The notes under the pieces are model-generated. The model ran no database searches, had not been told where the DNA came from, and saw only the letters and a list, made by a program, of their open reading frames with translations. DNA of 34,563 nt from SURF-21 sp964592775 (GTDB lineage: Bacteria > Actinomycetota > Geothermincolia > Geothermincolales > RBG-13-55-18): assembly GCA_964592775.1 (NCBI GenBank), contig CAZQFX010000008.1, forward strand, positions 1 through 34,563. The letters are read 5' to 3'. The stretch's first letter is position 1. The number at the start of each line of letters is the position of its first letter. Both the position numbers and the translations under genes were made by a program. Below are positions 15,486 to 23,751 of the stretch, one piece after another.

Positions 15486-16625
15486 TCAACAGGTGATGCA
15501 GATGCCGCCCGTGCCCTCGCGTATCTCGCCGATACGGACGGCGCGGTAGCCGGCCAATCCCAGTACGCTTATGGCCTGGCGAAAATCGCCCAGGTCGACG
15601 ACGACCGCCATCCCTATGCCCATGTTGAAGGCCCTGAACATCTCCACCTCGTCGATATTGCCCATATCCCTGATGATCTTGAAGATGCTCGGCGGATGCC
15701 AGCTCGTCACATCTATGGCCGCGTCGACGCCGCGGGGGAGAACCCGGGGGACGTTCTCGATCAGGCCCCCGCCGGTCACGTGTACGACGCCCTTGACGTC
15801 CATCTCGCGCGCCAGGCGCAGGATGCCGGGAGCGTAGATCTCCGTGGGGACGAGGAGTTCCTCTCCCAGGGTGCCCGCCAGTCCTCTTAGGCGGTCGCCG
15901 GGATCGAAGTCGTTCTGTTCGAAAAAGACCTTGCGCACCAGCGAATATCCGTTGGAGTGGAGACCGGTGCTCATTATGCCAATGACGACGTCTCCGGGCA
16001 CGATACGCGAACCGTCGATTATCCTGTCCCTGTTCACCACCCCGACCACGAAGCCGGCGAGGTCGTATTCGTCCTCCTCCATCACGCCGGGGTGTTCCGC
16101 CGTCTCGCCGCCGATGAGGGCGCAGCCGCAGCGCCGGCAGCCGCGCGCTATGCCGGAGACGATGTCCTTCACCTTGCGCGGATCGACCTTCCCCATGGCC
16201 AGGTAATCGAGGAAGAAGAGGGGCTCGGCCCCGCAGGTGACGATGTCGTCCACGCACATGGCGACGAGGTCGATACCGACGGTCTCGTGGCGGTCGAGCA
16301 TGCGCGCCACCGCCAGCTTTGTCCCCACCCCATCCACCGAGGACGCCAGGACGGGATCGTCGTATCCCTCGAGCCTGCCGGAGAAGAGGGCGCCGAACCC
16401 CCCCAGCTCCGACAACACCTCGGGCCGGAAGGTGGAGGCCACTTCTTCCTTCATCAACTCCACCGCCTTGTTGCCCGCCTCCATGTCCACTCCGGCGTCG
16501 CGGTAGCTAATCCTCTCGCAGGAGTTCCCGTTGCCGCCTTCCCTGCGCAATTCCGAATCCGCCTTTCCTCGCTCTCTTCCGGCCTCCCGGGGCCGGCGAT
16601 CCGGGTATCCGCGTGCCGCCGTCAC
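15486..16625 (-). CDS. purM: Phosphoribosylformylglycinamidine cyclo-ligase (AIR synthetase)
   Basis: PurM closes the imidazole ring to give AIR in step five. Family motifs are clear: ISYRDAGVDMEAGN, SVDGVGTKLA, DIVTCGAEPLFFLDYLA, IGGETAEHPGVM and VTGGGLIENVPR. The GTG at 16625 overlaps the purF stop by four bases (GTGA) and gives 379 residues. About 38 Arg/Gly/Glu-rich residues then precede the usual first motif, longer than the family norm. A TTG within this extension, after GAGGAAAGGCGG, would give a more normal length, so the true start is uncertain. It is coupled to purF upstream and followed closely by purN. Confidence 0.94.
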   Translation of the reverse strand: MTAARGYPDRRPREAGRERGKADSELRREGGNGNSCERISYRDAGVDMEAGNKAVELMKEEVASTFRPEVLSELGGFGALFSGRLEGYDDPVLASSVDGVGTKLAVARMLDRHETVGIDLVAMCVDDIVTCGAEPLFFLDYLAMGKVDPRKVKDIVSGIARGCRRCGCALIGGETAEHPGVMEEDEYDLAGFVVGVVNRDRIIDGSRIVPGDVVIGIMSTGLHSNGYSLVRKVFFEQNDFDPGDRLRGLAGTLGEELLVPTEIYAPGILRLAREMDVKGVVHVTGGGLIENVPRVLPRGVDAAIDVTSWHPPSIFKIIRDMGNIDEVEMFRAFNMGIGMAVVVDLGDFRQAISVLGLAGYRAVRIGEIREGTGGICITC

Positions 16626-18064
16626 CCGTAGGCGCCGCCGGGGGTCACTGCGCTTCTACCTTGCAGCTCCTCCAGCCTGCACTTGGCCATCATCATGTCA
16701 TCGGGGACGGGTATGGGGTAATCACCGTCGAAGCACGCCGTGCAGAATTTCTCCTTCGGCCTTCGCGTGGCCTTGACCAGGTTATCCATGCTCAGGTAGT
16801 GGAGCGTATCCGCCCCGATAAAGCGGCGTATATCGTCGATATCGCGGCATGACGCTATTAGCTCCTTGCGGATGGCGGTATCTATGCCGTAGAAGCAGGG
16901 GAACATGTCGGGCGGTGAGCTGATGCGCATGTGCACCTCCGCCGCCCCCGCGTCCCTGAGCATCTTCACGATCTCCTTGGTGGTGTTGCCGCGCACGATG
17001 GAGTCGTCGACCACCACCAGCCGCTTGCCCTTGATGTCGTGGGCGAGGGGGTTGAGCTTCAAGCGCACGCCCAGCTGGCGGATGGCCTGCGTGGGCTGGA
17101 TGAAGGTGCGGCCGATATAGCGGTTCTTTATCAACCCCTCGCCGAAGGGCACGCCGGAGGCCTGGGAATAACCGATGGCCGCCGGCACCCCCGTATCCGG
17201 TATGGGCATGACCACGTCCGCCTCCACGGGAGCCTCGTCGGCCAGGCTCATCCCCATGTGCTTGCGGGCGTGGTAGAGATAGGTGTCGTACATGATGGAA
17301 TCCGGCCGGGCGAAATAGATGAACTCGAAGATGCACAACGCCGGCTTGGCCGCCTCTACGGCCTGCTCGAACCTGAGGCCGTCGTCGCCGATGATGGCCA
17401 TCTCCCCCGGCCCCACTTCCCTCAGATATTCGGCGCCGATGATATCCAGCCCCGCGCTCTCGCTGGAGATGGCGTGGCCGTCCATGTACTTTCCCACGCA
17501 GAGCGGCCTTATGCCGTAGGGGTCCCTCGCGCCTATGAGCCGGCCCTCGGTCATGACGGCGAGCGAGTAAGCGCCGGTCAGACGCGGCAGCACTTCCTTC
17601 ATGGCATCCACGATCGCCGCCTGCGGCGAACGGGCCAGCATCACCGCGATGACCTCGGTATCCGAGGTGGAGCGGAAACGGACCCCTTCGGATTTGAGGG
17701 CGTCGCGCAGCTCGACGGTGTTGATCAGATTTCCGTTGTGGGCCACGAAGACCGAGCCGCCCCGGCGCGGCACCTGTACCGGCTGGGCGTTCTCCCAGTA
17801 AGCGGAGCCGGTGGTGGAATACCTGACGTGGCCGATGGCCAAGCGCCCCTTGAGGTTGACGAGATCCCTCTCGCTGAAGACCTGGGACACCATGCCCATG
17901 TCCTTGAGCATGAGCGATTCCCTGCCGTCGGATACGGCGATGCCTGCGCTTTCCTGCCCGCGATGCTGCAAGGCGTAGAGGGCATAGTAGGTGAGTTTGG
18001 CCACGTCGTCCTCGCGGGTATGGATGCCGAAAACGCCGCAGGATTCGTTGATCTCGAAGCTCAT
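16622..18064 (-). CDS. purF: Amidophosphoribosyltransferase, Fe-S type
   Basis: PurF makes phosphoribosylamine from PRPP and glutamine, the committed step. The 480-residue protein has an eight-residue propeptide before the nucleophile Cys9 (ESCGVFGI), as in the self-processing Bacillus-type enzyme. The glutaminase domain shows HVRYSTTG and AHNGNL. The PRPP site is VVVDDSIVRGNTT at about 350-362. Cys244, Cys390, Cys441 and Cys444 (the last two in CTAC) match the four ligands of the structural 4Fe-4S cluster of the Bacillus subtilis enzyme, so an oxygen-sensitive form is expected. ATG 18064 follows an AGAGGTGGGG site. Its stop overlaps the purM start. Confidence 0.96.
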   Translation of the reverse strand: MSFEINESCGVFGIHTREDDVAKLTYYALYALQHRGQESAGIAVSDGRESLMLKDMGMVSQVFSERDLVNLKGRLAIGHVRYSTTGSAYWENAQPVQVPRRGGSVFVAHNGNLINTVELRDALKSEGVRFRSTSDTEVIAVMLARSPQAAIVDAMKEVLPRLTGAYSLAVMTEGRLIGARDPYGIRPLCVGKYMDGHAISSESAGLDIIGAEYLREVGPGEMAIIGDDGLRFEQAVEAAKPALCIFEFIYFARPDSIMYDTYLYHARKHMGMSLADEAPVEADVVMPIPDTGVPAAIGYSQASGVPFGEGLIKNRYIGRTFIQPTQAIRQLGVRLKLNPLAHDIKGKRLVVVDDSIVRGNTTKEIVKMLRDAGAAEVHMRISSPPDMFPCFYGIDTAIRKELIASCRDIDDIRRFIGADTLHYLSMDNLVKATRRPKEKFCTACFDGDYPIPVPDDMMMAKCRLEELQGRSAVTPGGAYG

Positions 18065-18113
18065 CCGCGTATCCCCACCTCTGGTCTTCTCATGCGCTCA
18101 CCTCGGCTCCCGT

Positions 18114-20297
18114 CTAACCTTTGAGCAGCTCCTCCAGCGCCCCTTCCCTCGCCCTCCGCATTTCCGACACCGCGAGGTCTATCCAGTCGTTGACCACCAG
18201 CCGGTCGCCTCCCGTCCTTCCCAGGACATGCAGCGGAACATCGCGCGCCTCCGCCAGGCCGTGCATCGGCTCCAGCCCTTCCTCCCTGATGGTGAGCACG
18301 AAGCGGGACTGGCTTTCGCTGAAAAGCCATGCCGCCGGGTACAGGTCGGTATCCACTTCGATCCTCGCCCCGATCCCCTCGCCACAGCACGATTCGAGAA
18401 GGGCGACTGCCGCTCCTCCCTCGGAACAGTCGTGCGCGGAGAGGATGATGCCCCTCCGGATGCCCTCGATGCAGGTGGTCTGAACGCCCTTCTCCACGCC
18501 CAGGTCGATCCCGGGCGGGCGTCCGGCCACCATGCCGTGTACCAGTTTGAGGTATTCCGACCCTCCAAGCTCGTCCCTGGTGTCGCCCAGCATCAGCACC
18601 AGCAGCCCTTCTCCGGGAAAGGCGATGGTGCGCCGGTTGTCCAGGTTCCCGATGAGGCCGACCATCCCCACTACGGGGGTGGGGTAGATGGCGGTCCCGA
18701 AGGACTCGTTATAGAAGCTCACGTTGCCGCTCACCACCGGCAGTTCCAGGTGGCGCGCCGCATCGGCCAGGCCCCGCACCGACTCTTTGAACTGCCAGAA
18801 GATGTCGGGCCGCTCCGGGTTGCCGAAGTTGAGGCAGTTGGTGAGGGCCATGGGCACGCCGCCGGCGGCCACCACGTTGCGCGCCGCCTCCGACACGGCG
18901 ATCTGGGTACCGGCGTAGGGATCGAGATATACGTAACGGGAGTTGCCGTCGCAGGACACCGCCAGGGCCTTGCTGGTGCCCTTGACCCTCAGTACCGCCG
19001 CGTCGGAGCCGGGATAGACCACGGTGTTGAGCTGCACCATGTGATCGTACTGCTCGTAGACCAGCCTCTTGTCGCACAGGTTGGGTCCGCTGACCAGGTC
19101 CAGGAGCACGCGGTTGAGATCGGGGGGGTGCTCGAGGGTGGACGGGTCGAAGGACTGTACCCCGTCGAGGTAGGCGGGCCTCTCGGCGGGCCGGTCGTAG
19201 ACCGGGCCGCTGGCCAGGGACGAGGCGGGCACGTTGACGACCCTCTCGCCGTACCAGCTTATCTCCAGCATGTCTCCCTCGGTCACCTCGCCGATGACCA
19301 CGGCGTTGAGCCCCCACCTCCCGCAGACGCCCAGAACCTCTTCCAGCTTGTCCGGCTCGACGATGGCCAGCATGCGCTCCTGCGACTCCGAGATCATGAT
19401 CTCGAAGGGGTCCATCTCCTCGCGCAGTGGGACATGCTCCAGCTCTATCCTCATGCCCACCCCCCCTCGCGCCGCCGTTTCGGAGCAGGCGCAGGATATC
19501 CCGGCCGCGCCCAGGTCCTGCAGCCCCACCAGGAGTTCCTTGCCCAACAGCTCCAGGCAGGCCTCGATGAGGAGCTTCTCGGTGAAGGGGTCGCCCACCT
19601 GGACGCTGGGCCTCTTCTCCTGGCTGGTCTCGTCGAACTCCTGGGAGGCCAGTATGGACGCGCCGCCGATGCCGTCCCTGCCGGTGCGGTTGCCCATGAG
19701 CACCACCGCGTTGCCCACGCCGGTCGCCTGCCCGCGGATGAGGTTCTCCTTGGGCATGATGCCGATACACATCACGTTGACCAGGATGTTGCCGTCGTAG
19801 CACTGGTCGAAATAGATGTCCCCCGCCACGGTCGGGATCCCCAGGCAGTTGCCGTAACCGGCTATGCCGGCGATCACGCCGCCGAAGAGATAGCGCTGGC
19901 GCGGGCTGTCGAGGGGACCGAAGCGCAGGGGATCGAGGCAGGCAATGGGGCGCGCGCCCATGGTGAAGATGTCGCGCACGATGCCGCCGATGCCCGTGGC
20001 CGCACCCTGGTAGGGCTCCACGGCGCTGGGGTGGTTATGCGACTCCATCTTGAAGGCGACGGCCAGCCCGCCGCCGATATCGATGATGCCCGCGTTCTCT
20101 CCCGGCCCCTGCAACACGTAGGAGGCGCGGGTCGGGAGCTGGGAGAGCACCATCTTCGAGCTCTTGTAGGAGCAGTGTTCGCTCCACATCAGGGAGTACA
20201 TGCCCAGCTCGACCTTGCTCGGCTCGCGCCCCAGAAGCCGGACGATGTCCAGGTACTCATCCTCGGTCAGGCCCAGTTCCTCGTAAAGCTCGCCCAT
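18114..20297 (-). CDS. purL: FGAM synthase subunit PurL (small type)
   Basis: PurL converts FGAR to FGAM in step four, using ammonia from PurQ and needing PurS to form the complex. At 727 residues it is the small form without a built-in glutaminase domain, consistent with a separate purQ and a PurS domain nearby. It begins GELYEELGLTEDEY and has MWSEHCSYKSSK near 37-48, with the conserved His41. Further family blocks are HNHPSAVEPYQGAATG, GGASILASQEFD, LQDLGAAGISCACSE and SAHDCSEGG. The start lies nine bases after the purQ stop; the ribosome site is weak (GGGTGAG). PurF follows after 49 bases. Confidence 0.96.
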   Translation of the reverse strand: MGELYEELGLTEDEYLDIVRLLGREPSKVELGMYSLMWSEHCSYKSSKMVLSQLPTRASYVLQGPGENAGIIDIGGGLAVAFKMESHNHPSAVEPYQGAATGIGGIVRDIFTMGARPIACLDPLRFGPLDSPRQRYLFGGVIAGIAGYGNCLGIPTVAGDIYFDQCYDGNILVNVMCIGIMPKENLIRGQATGVGNAVVLMGNRTGRDGIGGASILASQEFDETSQEKRPSVQVGDPFTEKLLIEACLELLGKELLVGLQDLGAAGISCACSETAARGGVGMRIELEHVPLREEMDPFEIMISESQERMLAIVEPDKLEEVLGVCGRWGLNAVVIGEVTEGDMLEISWYGERVVNVPASSLASGPVYDRPAERPAYLDGVQSFDPSTLEHPPDLNRVLLDLVSGPNLCDKRLVYEQYDHMVQLNTVVYPGSDAAVLRVKGTSKALAVSCDGNSRYVYLDPYAGTQIAVSEAARNVVAAGGVPMALTNCLNFGNPERPDIFWQFKESVRGLADAARHLELPVVSGNVSFYNESFGTAIYPTPVVGMVGLIGNLDNRRTIAFPGEGLLVLMLGDTRDELGGSEYLKLVHGMVAGRPPGIDLGVEKGVQTTCIEGIRRGIILSAHDCSEGGAAVALLESCCGEGIGARIEVDTDLYPAAWLFSESQSRFVLTIREEGLEPMHGLAEARDVPLHVLGRTGGDRLVVNDWIDLAVSEMRRAREGALEELLKG

Positions 20298-20306
20298 GTT
20301 CTCACC

Positions 20307-21005
20307 CTACCCTCTTCCCCGGTAATGCGCCATGACGGACTCCCAGATCACCAGGCCGTCCGTGCTGCCCAGGATACCCTCCGAGGCGCGCTCCGGGTGC
20401 GGCATGAGGCCGAAGACGTTGAAGCCCTGGTTGCATATGCCGGCGATATCGTCCAGGGAACCGTTGGGATTGGAGGCGGCGGCCGTCTCGCCCGCCTCGT
20501 CGCAGTAGCGCAGCACCACCTGACCCGCGTTGACCAGAGCCGCGTGGGTAGCCGCGTCCGCGGTGTAATTGCCTTCGCCATGGGCGATGGGTATGCGCAG
20601 CACCTGGCCCTGACGCGCGGCGTTGGTCCATGGCGAGTCCGCGTTCTCCACCCGCACGTTCACGAAGCGGCAGATGAAGGAGAGGGTGGTGTTGCGCAGC
20701 ATGGCGCCCGGGAGCAGCCCCGCTTCACAGAGGATCTGGAAGCCGTTGCAGATGCCGATCACCAGCCCCCCCTGACGCGCGAAGTCCGCTACCGCCTCCA
20801 TGACCGGGCTGAAGCGCGCGATGGCGCCGCAGCGCAGATAGTCGCCGTAGGAGAAACCGCCGGGCAGCACCAGGCAGTCGTAGGCGGACACGTCGGTCTG
20901 CTGGTGCCAAAGGTATTCCACGTCTTCCCTGAGCACCTTGTCGATGACGTGATAACAGTCCGTCTCGCAGTTGGAACCGGGGAAAACGACCACACCGAAT
21001 CTCAT
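20307..21005 (-). CDS. purQ: FGAM synthase glutaminase subunit PurQ
   Basis: PurQ releases ammonia from glutamine for PurL. The 232-residue protein is a class I amidotransferase: FPGSNCETD at the N-terminus, PGGFSYGDYLRCGA, the nucleophile Cys86 in GICNGFQ, and MPHPER near the C-terminus for the His/Glu pair. ATG 21005 has GGAGAGGAG just upstream. It directly precedes purL. A 391-base gap with repeat DNA separates it from the upstream purC-purS gene, so it may have its own transcript; I could not identify a reliable promoter there. Confidence 0.96.
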   Translation of the reverse strand: MRFGVVVFPGSNCETDCYHVIDKVLREDVEYLWHQQTDVSAYDCLVLPGGFSYGDYLRCGAIARFSPVMEAVADFARQGGLVIGICNGFQILCEAGLLPGAMLRNTTLSFICRFVNVRVENADSPWTNAARQGQVLRIPIAHGEGNYTADAATHAALVNAGQVVLRYCDEAGETAAASNPNGSLDDIAGICNQGFNVFGLMPHPERASEGILGSTDGLVIWESVMAHYRGRG

Positions 21006-21111
21006 CTGGCTCCTCTCCTCGCTAACGTCCGCAATTAAACCCCCGGGGCCAGGTCCCGAAAGCTCGGCCGAGAACCGCCCTTACGGTTTGCTATGGTAAA
21101 TCCCGCCATAA

Positions 21112-21204
21112 CCTGCCCCGAAAATCCACTCTCCGATATCATATGTTGTGCCCTCAGTCTCGTGAGATTTTCGTCCTCCGTGGTGTCGCGGCCGCGCGGC
21201 GTGT
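21112..21204 (+). repeat. Dispersed intergenic repeat, copy 2
   Basis: About 93 bases. The central block CATATGTTGTGC and the following GAGATTTTC match copy 4 (32826), as does GGTGTCGCGGCCGCGCG towards the 3' end. The hairpin arm TGTCGCG pairs with CGCGGCG through two T-G pairs. The 3' GACTGACC tail is lost or diverged. It is intergenic and in the same orientation as the other copies. Confidence 0.7.
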
Positions 21205-21323
21205 ACAACTATCGGGAAAACAGGGAGGCGCATCAAGGCTCGATCCTTTTCAGCGGTCGGCTCATTGAAAATCGCGTCCGGGCAATTCCGAATCATTCCA
21301 TGCTCCCGATGATAGATGCCGCA

Positions 21324-21376
21324 ACCTCAAGAACTGATCCCGAAGCGTTGCCTGCCGCAAGCGCGGCTCTTGAGGT
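21324..21376. repeat. Inverted repeat downstream of purC-purS
   Basis: ACCTCAAGA (21324-21332) is perfectly complementary to TCTTGAGGT (21368-21376). A smaller imperfect stem (GCGTTGC with GCAAGCGC) lies inside. It begins about 20 bases past the purC-purS stop, so it could be the 3' end structure of that message, although no T run follows on the minus strand. Confidence 0.5.
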
Positions 21377-21396
21377 CTGATCCCAGAAAAGTTGCG

Positions 21397-22353
21397 CTAG
21401 TCCTCGACCTCCACGCTGTAATCCTCGATGATCGGATTGGCGAGCAGCCTCTCGCACATCTCCTCGACGCGCTCCCCGGCCTTCTCCGCTTCGATGCCCT
21501 CCAGGCGCAGCCTGATGTACTTGCCGATCCGCACGTCGGACACCTCCCCGAAACCGAGCGACTTCAGCGCCCCCAGGGCGGCCTGGCCGGCGGGGTCGAG
21601 CACGCCTTTCTTGGGGGATACGTAAATCGATACCTTCAAGCCAAGATCCTCCTCCTTTACCCGCCTAAGCACCTCGGCGTAGGTCTCCCCCACCCGGCCC
21701 AGGTCCTGCCGGAAGCGGTCCTCATCCATTATCTCTCCCGTCTCCACATCCCAAAGGCGGCATATGTCGGGGCTGAACTCGCCCCCCATATAGATCCTGC
21801 CCTCCCGCAACCCGAACTCCAGCTTGAAATCGGCCAGCACCAGGCCCCGGGTCTCGAAGTAGGGGACGAGGATATCGTTCACCTTGAGGGCGATGGCGGC
21901 CATCTCGTCCAGCTGTTCGTCCGTCGCCAGCCCCAGCTCGCGGATGTGCTCCCGCGAGAGCAGGGGGTCGCCCAGCTCCTCGCTCTTGTAGTAGGACTCC
22001 ACCAGGGGGGACTTCATCCGCGTGCGTTCGGCGTATCCCAGGCGTTTGGCCAGGCTCCCCGCGGCGTAGTTGCGCACGGCGAGCTCCACCTTGAACATAT
22101 CCAGCCACCAGGTCAGGATCTCGTTCTCGGAGAGGAGCTTGATGTGATGGGTGCGGATGCCTCTCTTCTCCAGGTAGCGAAAGATTGTATCCGACATCTG
22201 GGCGTTGGCGCGCCCCTTGCCGGCGATGGTCCCCCGCTTCCCGCCGTCGAAGGCGGTGGCGTCGTCACTGAACTCGTGGATCACCTGCCCAGGCTCGTCG
22301 GTCGCGAATACATTCTTCGCTTTCCCCTCGCGAAGGAGTTCCCTTTTCTCCAT
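21397..22353 (-). CDS. Fused SAICAR synthetase (PurC) - FGAM synthase subunit PurS
   Basis: The 318-residue protein joins two purine enzymes. Residues 1 to about 236 are PurC, which makes SAICAR from CAIR, Asp and ATP: REGKAKNVF, DDATAFDGGKR, LAVRNYAAGSLAKRLG, VNDILVPYF, LADFKLEFG and GGEFSPDICRLWD. Residues 239-318 match a whole PurS, the small bridging subunit of the PurL/PurQ complex: LKVSIYVSPKKGVLDPAGQA, SDVRIGKYIRLRLEG and the C-terminal IEDYSVEVED. There is virtually no linker. The start ATG 22353 lies 18 bases after purB. No other purS is seen in the window, so this domain should serve the adjacent PurQ and PurL. An internal ribosome site and TTG at the domain boundary are listed separately. 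Confidence 0.93.
   Translation of the reverse strand: MEKRELLREGKAKNVFATDEPGQVIHEFSDDATAFDGGKRGTIAGKGRANAQMSDTIFRYLEKRGIRTHHIKLLSENEILTWWLDMFKVELAVRNYAAGSLAKRLGYAERTRMKSPLVESYYKSEELGDPLLSREHIRELGLATDEQLDEMAAIALKVNDILVPYFETRGLVLADFKLEFGLREGRIYMGGEFSPDICRLWDVETGEIMDEDRFRQDLGRVGETYAEVLRRVKEEDLGLKVSIYVSPKKGVLDPAGQAALGALKSLGFGEVSDVRIGKYIRLRLEGIEAEKAGERVEEMCERLLANPIIEDYSVEVED
21637..21658 (-). promoter_or_regulatory. Internal ribosome-binding site and TTG start for stand-alone PurS
   Basis: Reading the minus strand, AAAGGAGGAGGA (21658-21647) encodes the junction residues Lys-Glu-Glu. Its second AGGAGG is followed after eight bases by an in-frame TTG (21639-21637) at codon 239. From this TTG the product would be an 80-residue protein beginning MKVSIYVSPKKGVLDP, just where normal PurS proteins start. 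Internal initiation giving free PurS alongside the fusion is therefore plausible; it may also be only a relic of the ancestral gene boundary. Confidence 0.6.
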
Positions 22354-22371
22354 CCTCCGCTCTCCCGCCTC

Positions 22372-23673
22372 CTACAACTCCAGCTTCTCGAGGCGCGAGA
22401 ACACCTCTCCCACGTTCCTGAGATGATGACGCAGGTCGAAACACGCGTCCAGCTCTTCCGCGCCCAGGGCGGCCGCCACTTCGGCGTCGCCGGCCAGGAG
22501 AGAGCGGAAATCCTCCCCCGTCCTCCACGACTGCATGGCGTTGCGCTGCACCAGTACGTATGCGTCTTCGCGCGTCATCCCCTTGTCCACCAGTGCCAGA
22601 AGCGCCCCTTCCGAGAAAACCAGGCCATGGGTGAGCTCGAGGTTGCGGCGCATGTTCTCCGGGTACACCTGCAGGTCGCGCATCACGCCCTGGAACTTCA
22701 CGAGCATGTAATGGAGGAGGGTGGTGGAATCGGGGATGATCACCCGCTCTACCGAGGAATGCGATATGTCCCTTTCGTGCCACAGGGCGACATCCTCCAG
22801 GGCGGCCATCGCGTTCGCCCTCAGCACCCTGGCCAGGCCGCAGATGCGCTCGCACAGGATGGGGTTCCTCTTGTGAGGCATGGCGCTCGAACCCTTCTGG
22901 CCGCGCCGGAAGGGCTCCTCCGCCTCGAGGACTTCCGAGCGCTGCAGCCCCCTTATCTCCAGCGCGAACTTCTCGAGGCTCGCGCCGGTGATGGCTATGG
23001 CCGCCATGTACTCCGCATGGTGGTCACGCTGGAGCACCTGGGTAGATGCCTCCGCCGGCTTCAACCCCAGCCTGGCGCAGACGTATTCCTCGACCCAGGG
23101 ATCGAGATGGGCGTAGGTGCCTACGGCCCCCGACAGCTTGCCGTAACTGACGACCTCGCGGGCGCGGCGCAGCCTCTCCAGGTCGCGCGCCGCCTCAAAG
23201 GCCCACAAGGCCAGCTTCTGCCCGAAGACCATGGGCTCGGCATGCACGCCGTGGGTGCGCCCCACCATGGCCGCGTCCCTGTAAGCGATCGCCTTCTCCC
23301 TGAGGAGCTGCGCCAGGTTGCGCGCCTCGGCGATGATGAGGTCCATGGCCTCGCGCATCTGCAGCGCCAGGCCGGTGTCCAGCACGTCCGAGGAGGTCAT
23401 GCCGTAATGGATGAAACGCGAGCTCTCCCCGACATTCTCGGCCACGTTGGTGAGGAAGGCGACGACGTCGTGGTTGACCGTCTCCTCGATCTCCAGGATG
23501 CGCTCGGGATCGAAAGCCGCCCTGCGCCTTATCTCCTCGAGAGCCTCCCGCGGCACCTCGCCCCGCTCCACCCTGGCCTCAACCGCGAGCACCTCTACGT
23601 CCAACCACTTCTGGAACCTGTTGCGCTCGCTCCACACTGCGGCCATCTCGGGCAGGGTGTAACGCGAGATCAT
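22372..23673 (-). CDS. purB: Adenylosuccinate lyase
   Basis: PurB cleaves SAICAR to AICAR and adenylosuccinate to AMP, so it serves both the IMP pathway and the AMP branch. The 433-residue protein has the superfamily signature SSAMPHKRNP with its flexible catalytic Ser loop, plus GMTSSDVLDTG and GRTHGVHAEP, which carries the catalytic His. ATG 23673 is preferred; a TTG nine bases upstream in frame lies too close to its purine-rich site. The PurC-PurS gene follows after 18 bases, so its product and PurB, which acts next, are made from the same message. Confidence 0.95.
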   Translation of the reverse strand: MISRYTLPEMAAVWSERNRFQKWLDVEVLAVEARVERGEVPREALEEIRRRAAFDPERILEIEETVNHDVVAFLTNVAENVGESSRFIHYGMTSSDVLDTGLALQMREAMDLIIAEARNLAQLLREKAIAYRDAAMVGRTHGVHAEPMVFGQKLALWAFEAARDLERLRRAREVVSYGKLSGAVGTYAHLDPWVEEYVCARLGLKPAEASTQVLQRDHHAEYMAAIAITGASLEKFALEIRGLQRSEVLEAEEPFRRGQKGSSAMPHKRNPILCERICGLARVLRANAMAALEDVALWHERDISHSSVERVIIPDSTTLLHYMLVKFQGVMRDLQVYPENMRRNLELTHGLVFSEGALLALVDKGMTREDAYVLVQRNAMQSWRTGEDFRSLLAGDAEVAAALGAEELDACFDLRHHLRNVGEVFSRLEKLEL

Positions 23674-23751
23674 TTCTTCCAACCTTTTCCAGTCATCTCG
23701 TCCGGCACAAGTCTATTATGCCTTATAGGACCCGGCGTTGATAGGGGCTTT

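Larger units (their letters stand above)
21006..21396. other. Gene-free stretch inside the purine cluster (purC-purS to purQ)
   Basis: About 391 bases without a supportable gene. It contains a copy of the dispersed repeat (21112-21204), a long inverted repeat (21324-21376) and, around 21318-21384, two CTGATCCC-containing segments that look like decayed relatives of the repeat's 3' end. The gap falls where a separate purS gene is usually found before purQ; the PurS domain is instead attached to PurC. Confidence 0.6.

Noticed and set aside
17991..21038. A 1015-codon plus-strand open frame
   Set aside because: It lies entirely antisense to purF, purL and purQ, whose proteins are unmistakable. 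Its translation is His/Gly/Val/Arg-rich without domains, as expected for the complement of GC-rich genes.
21081..21296. A 71-codon minus-strand ORF in the expected position of a separate purS
   Set aside because: It has none of the PurS motifs and overlaps a repeat copy. PurS is found instead at the end of purC.
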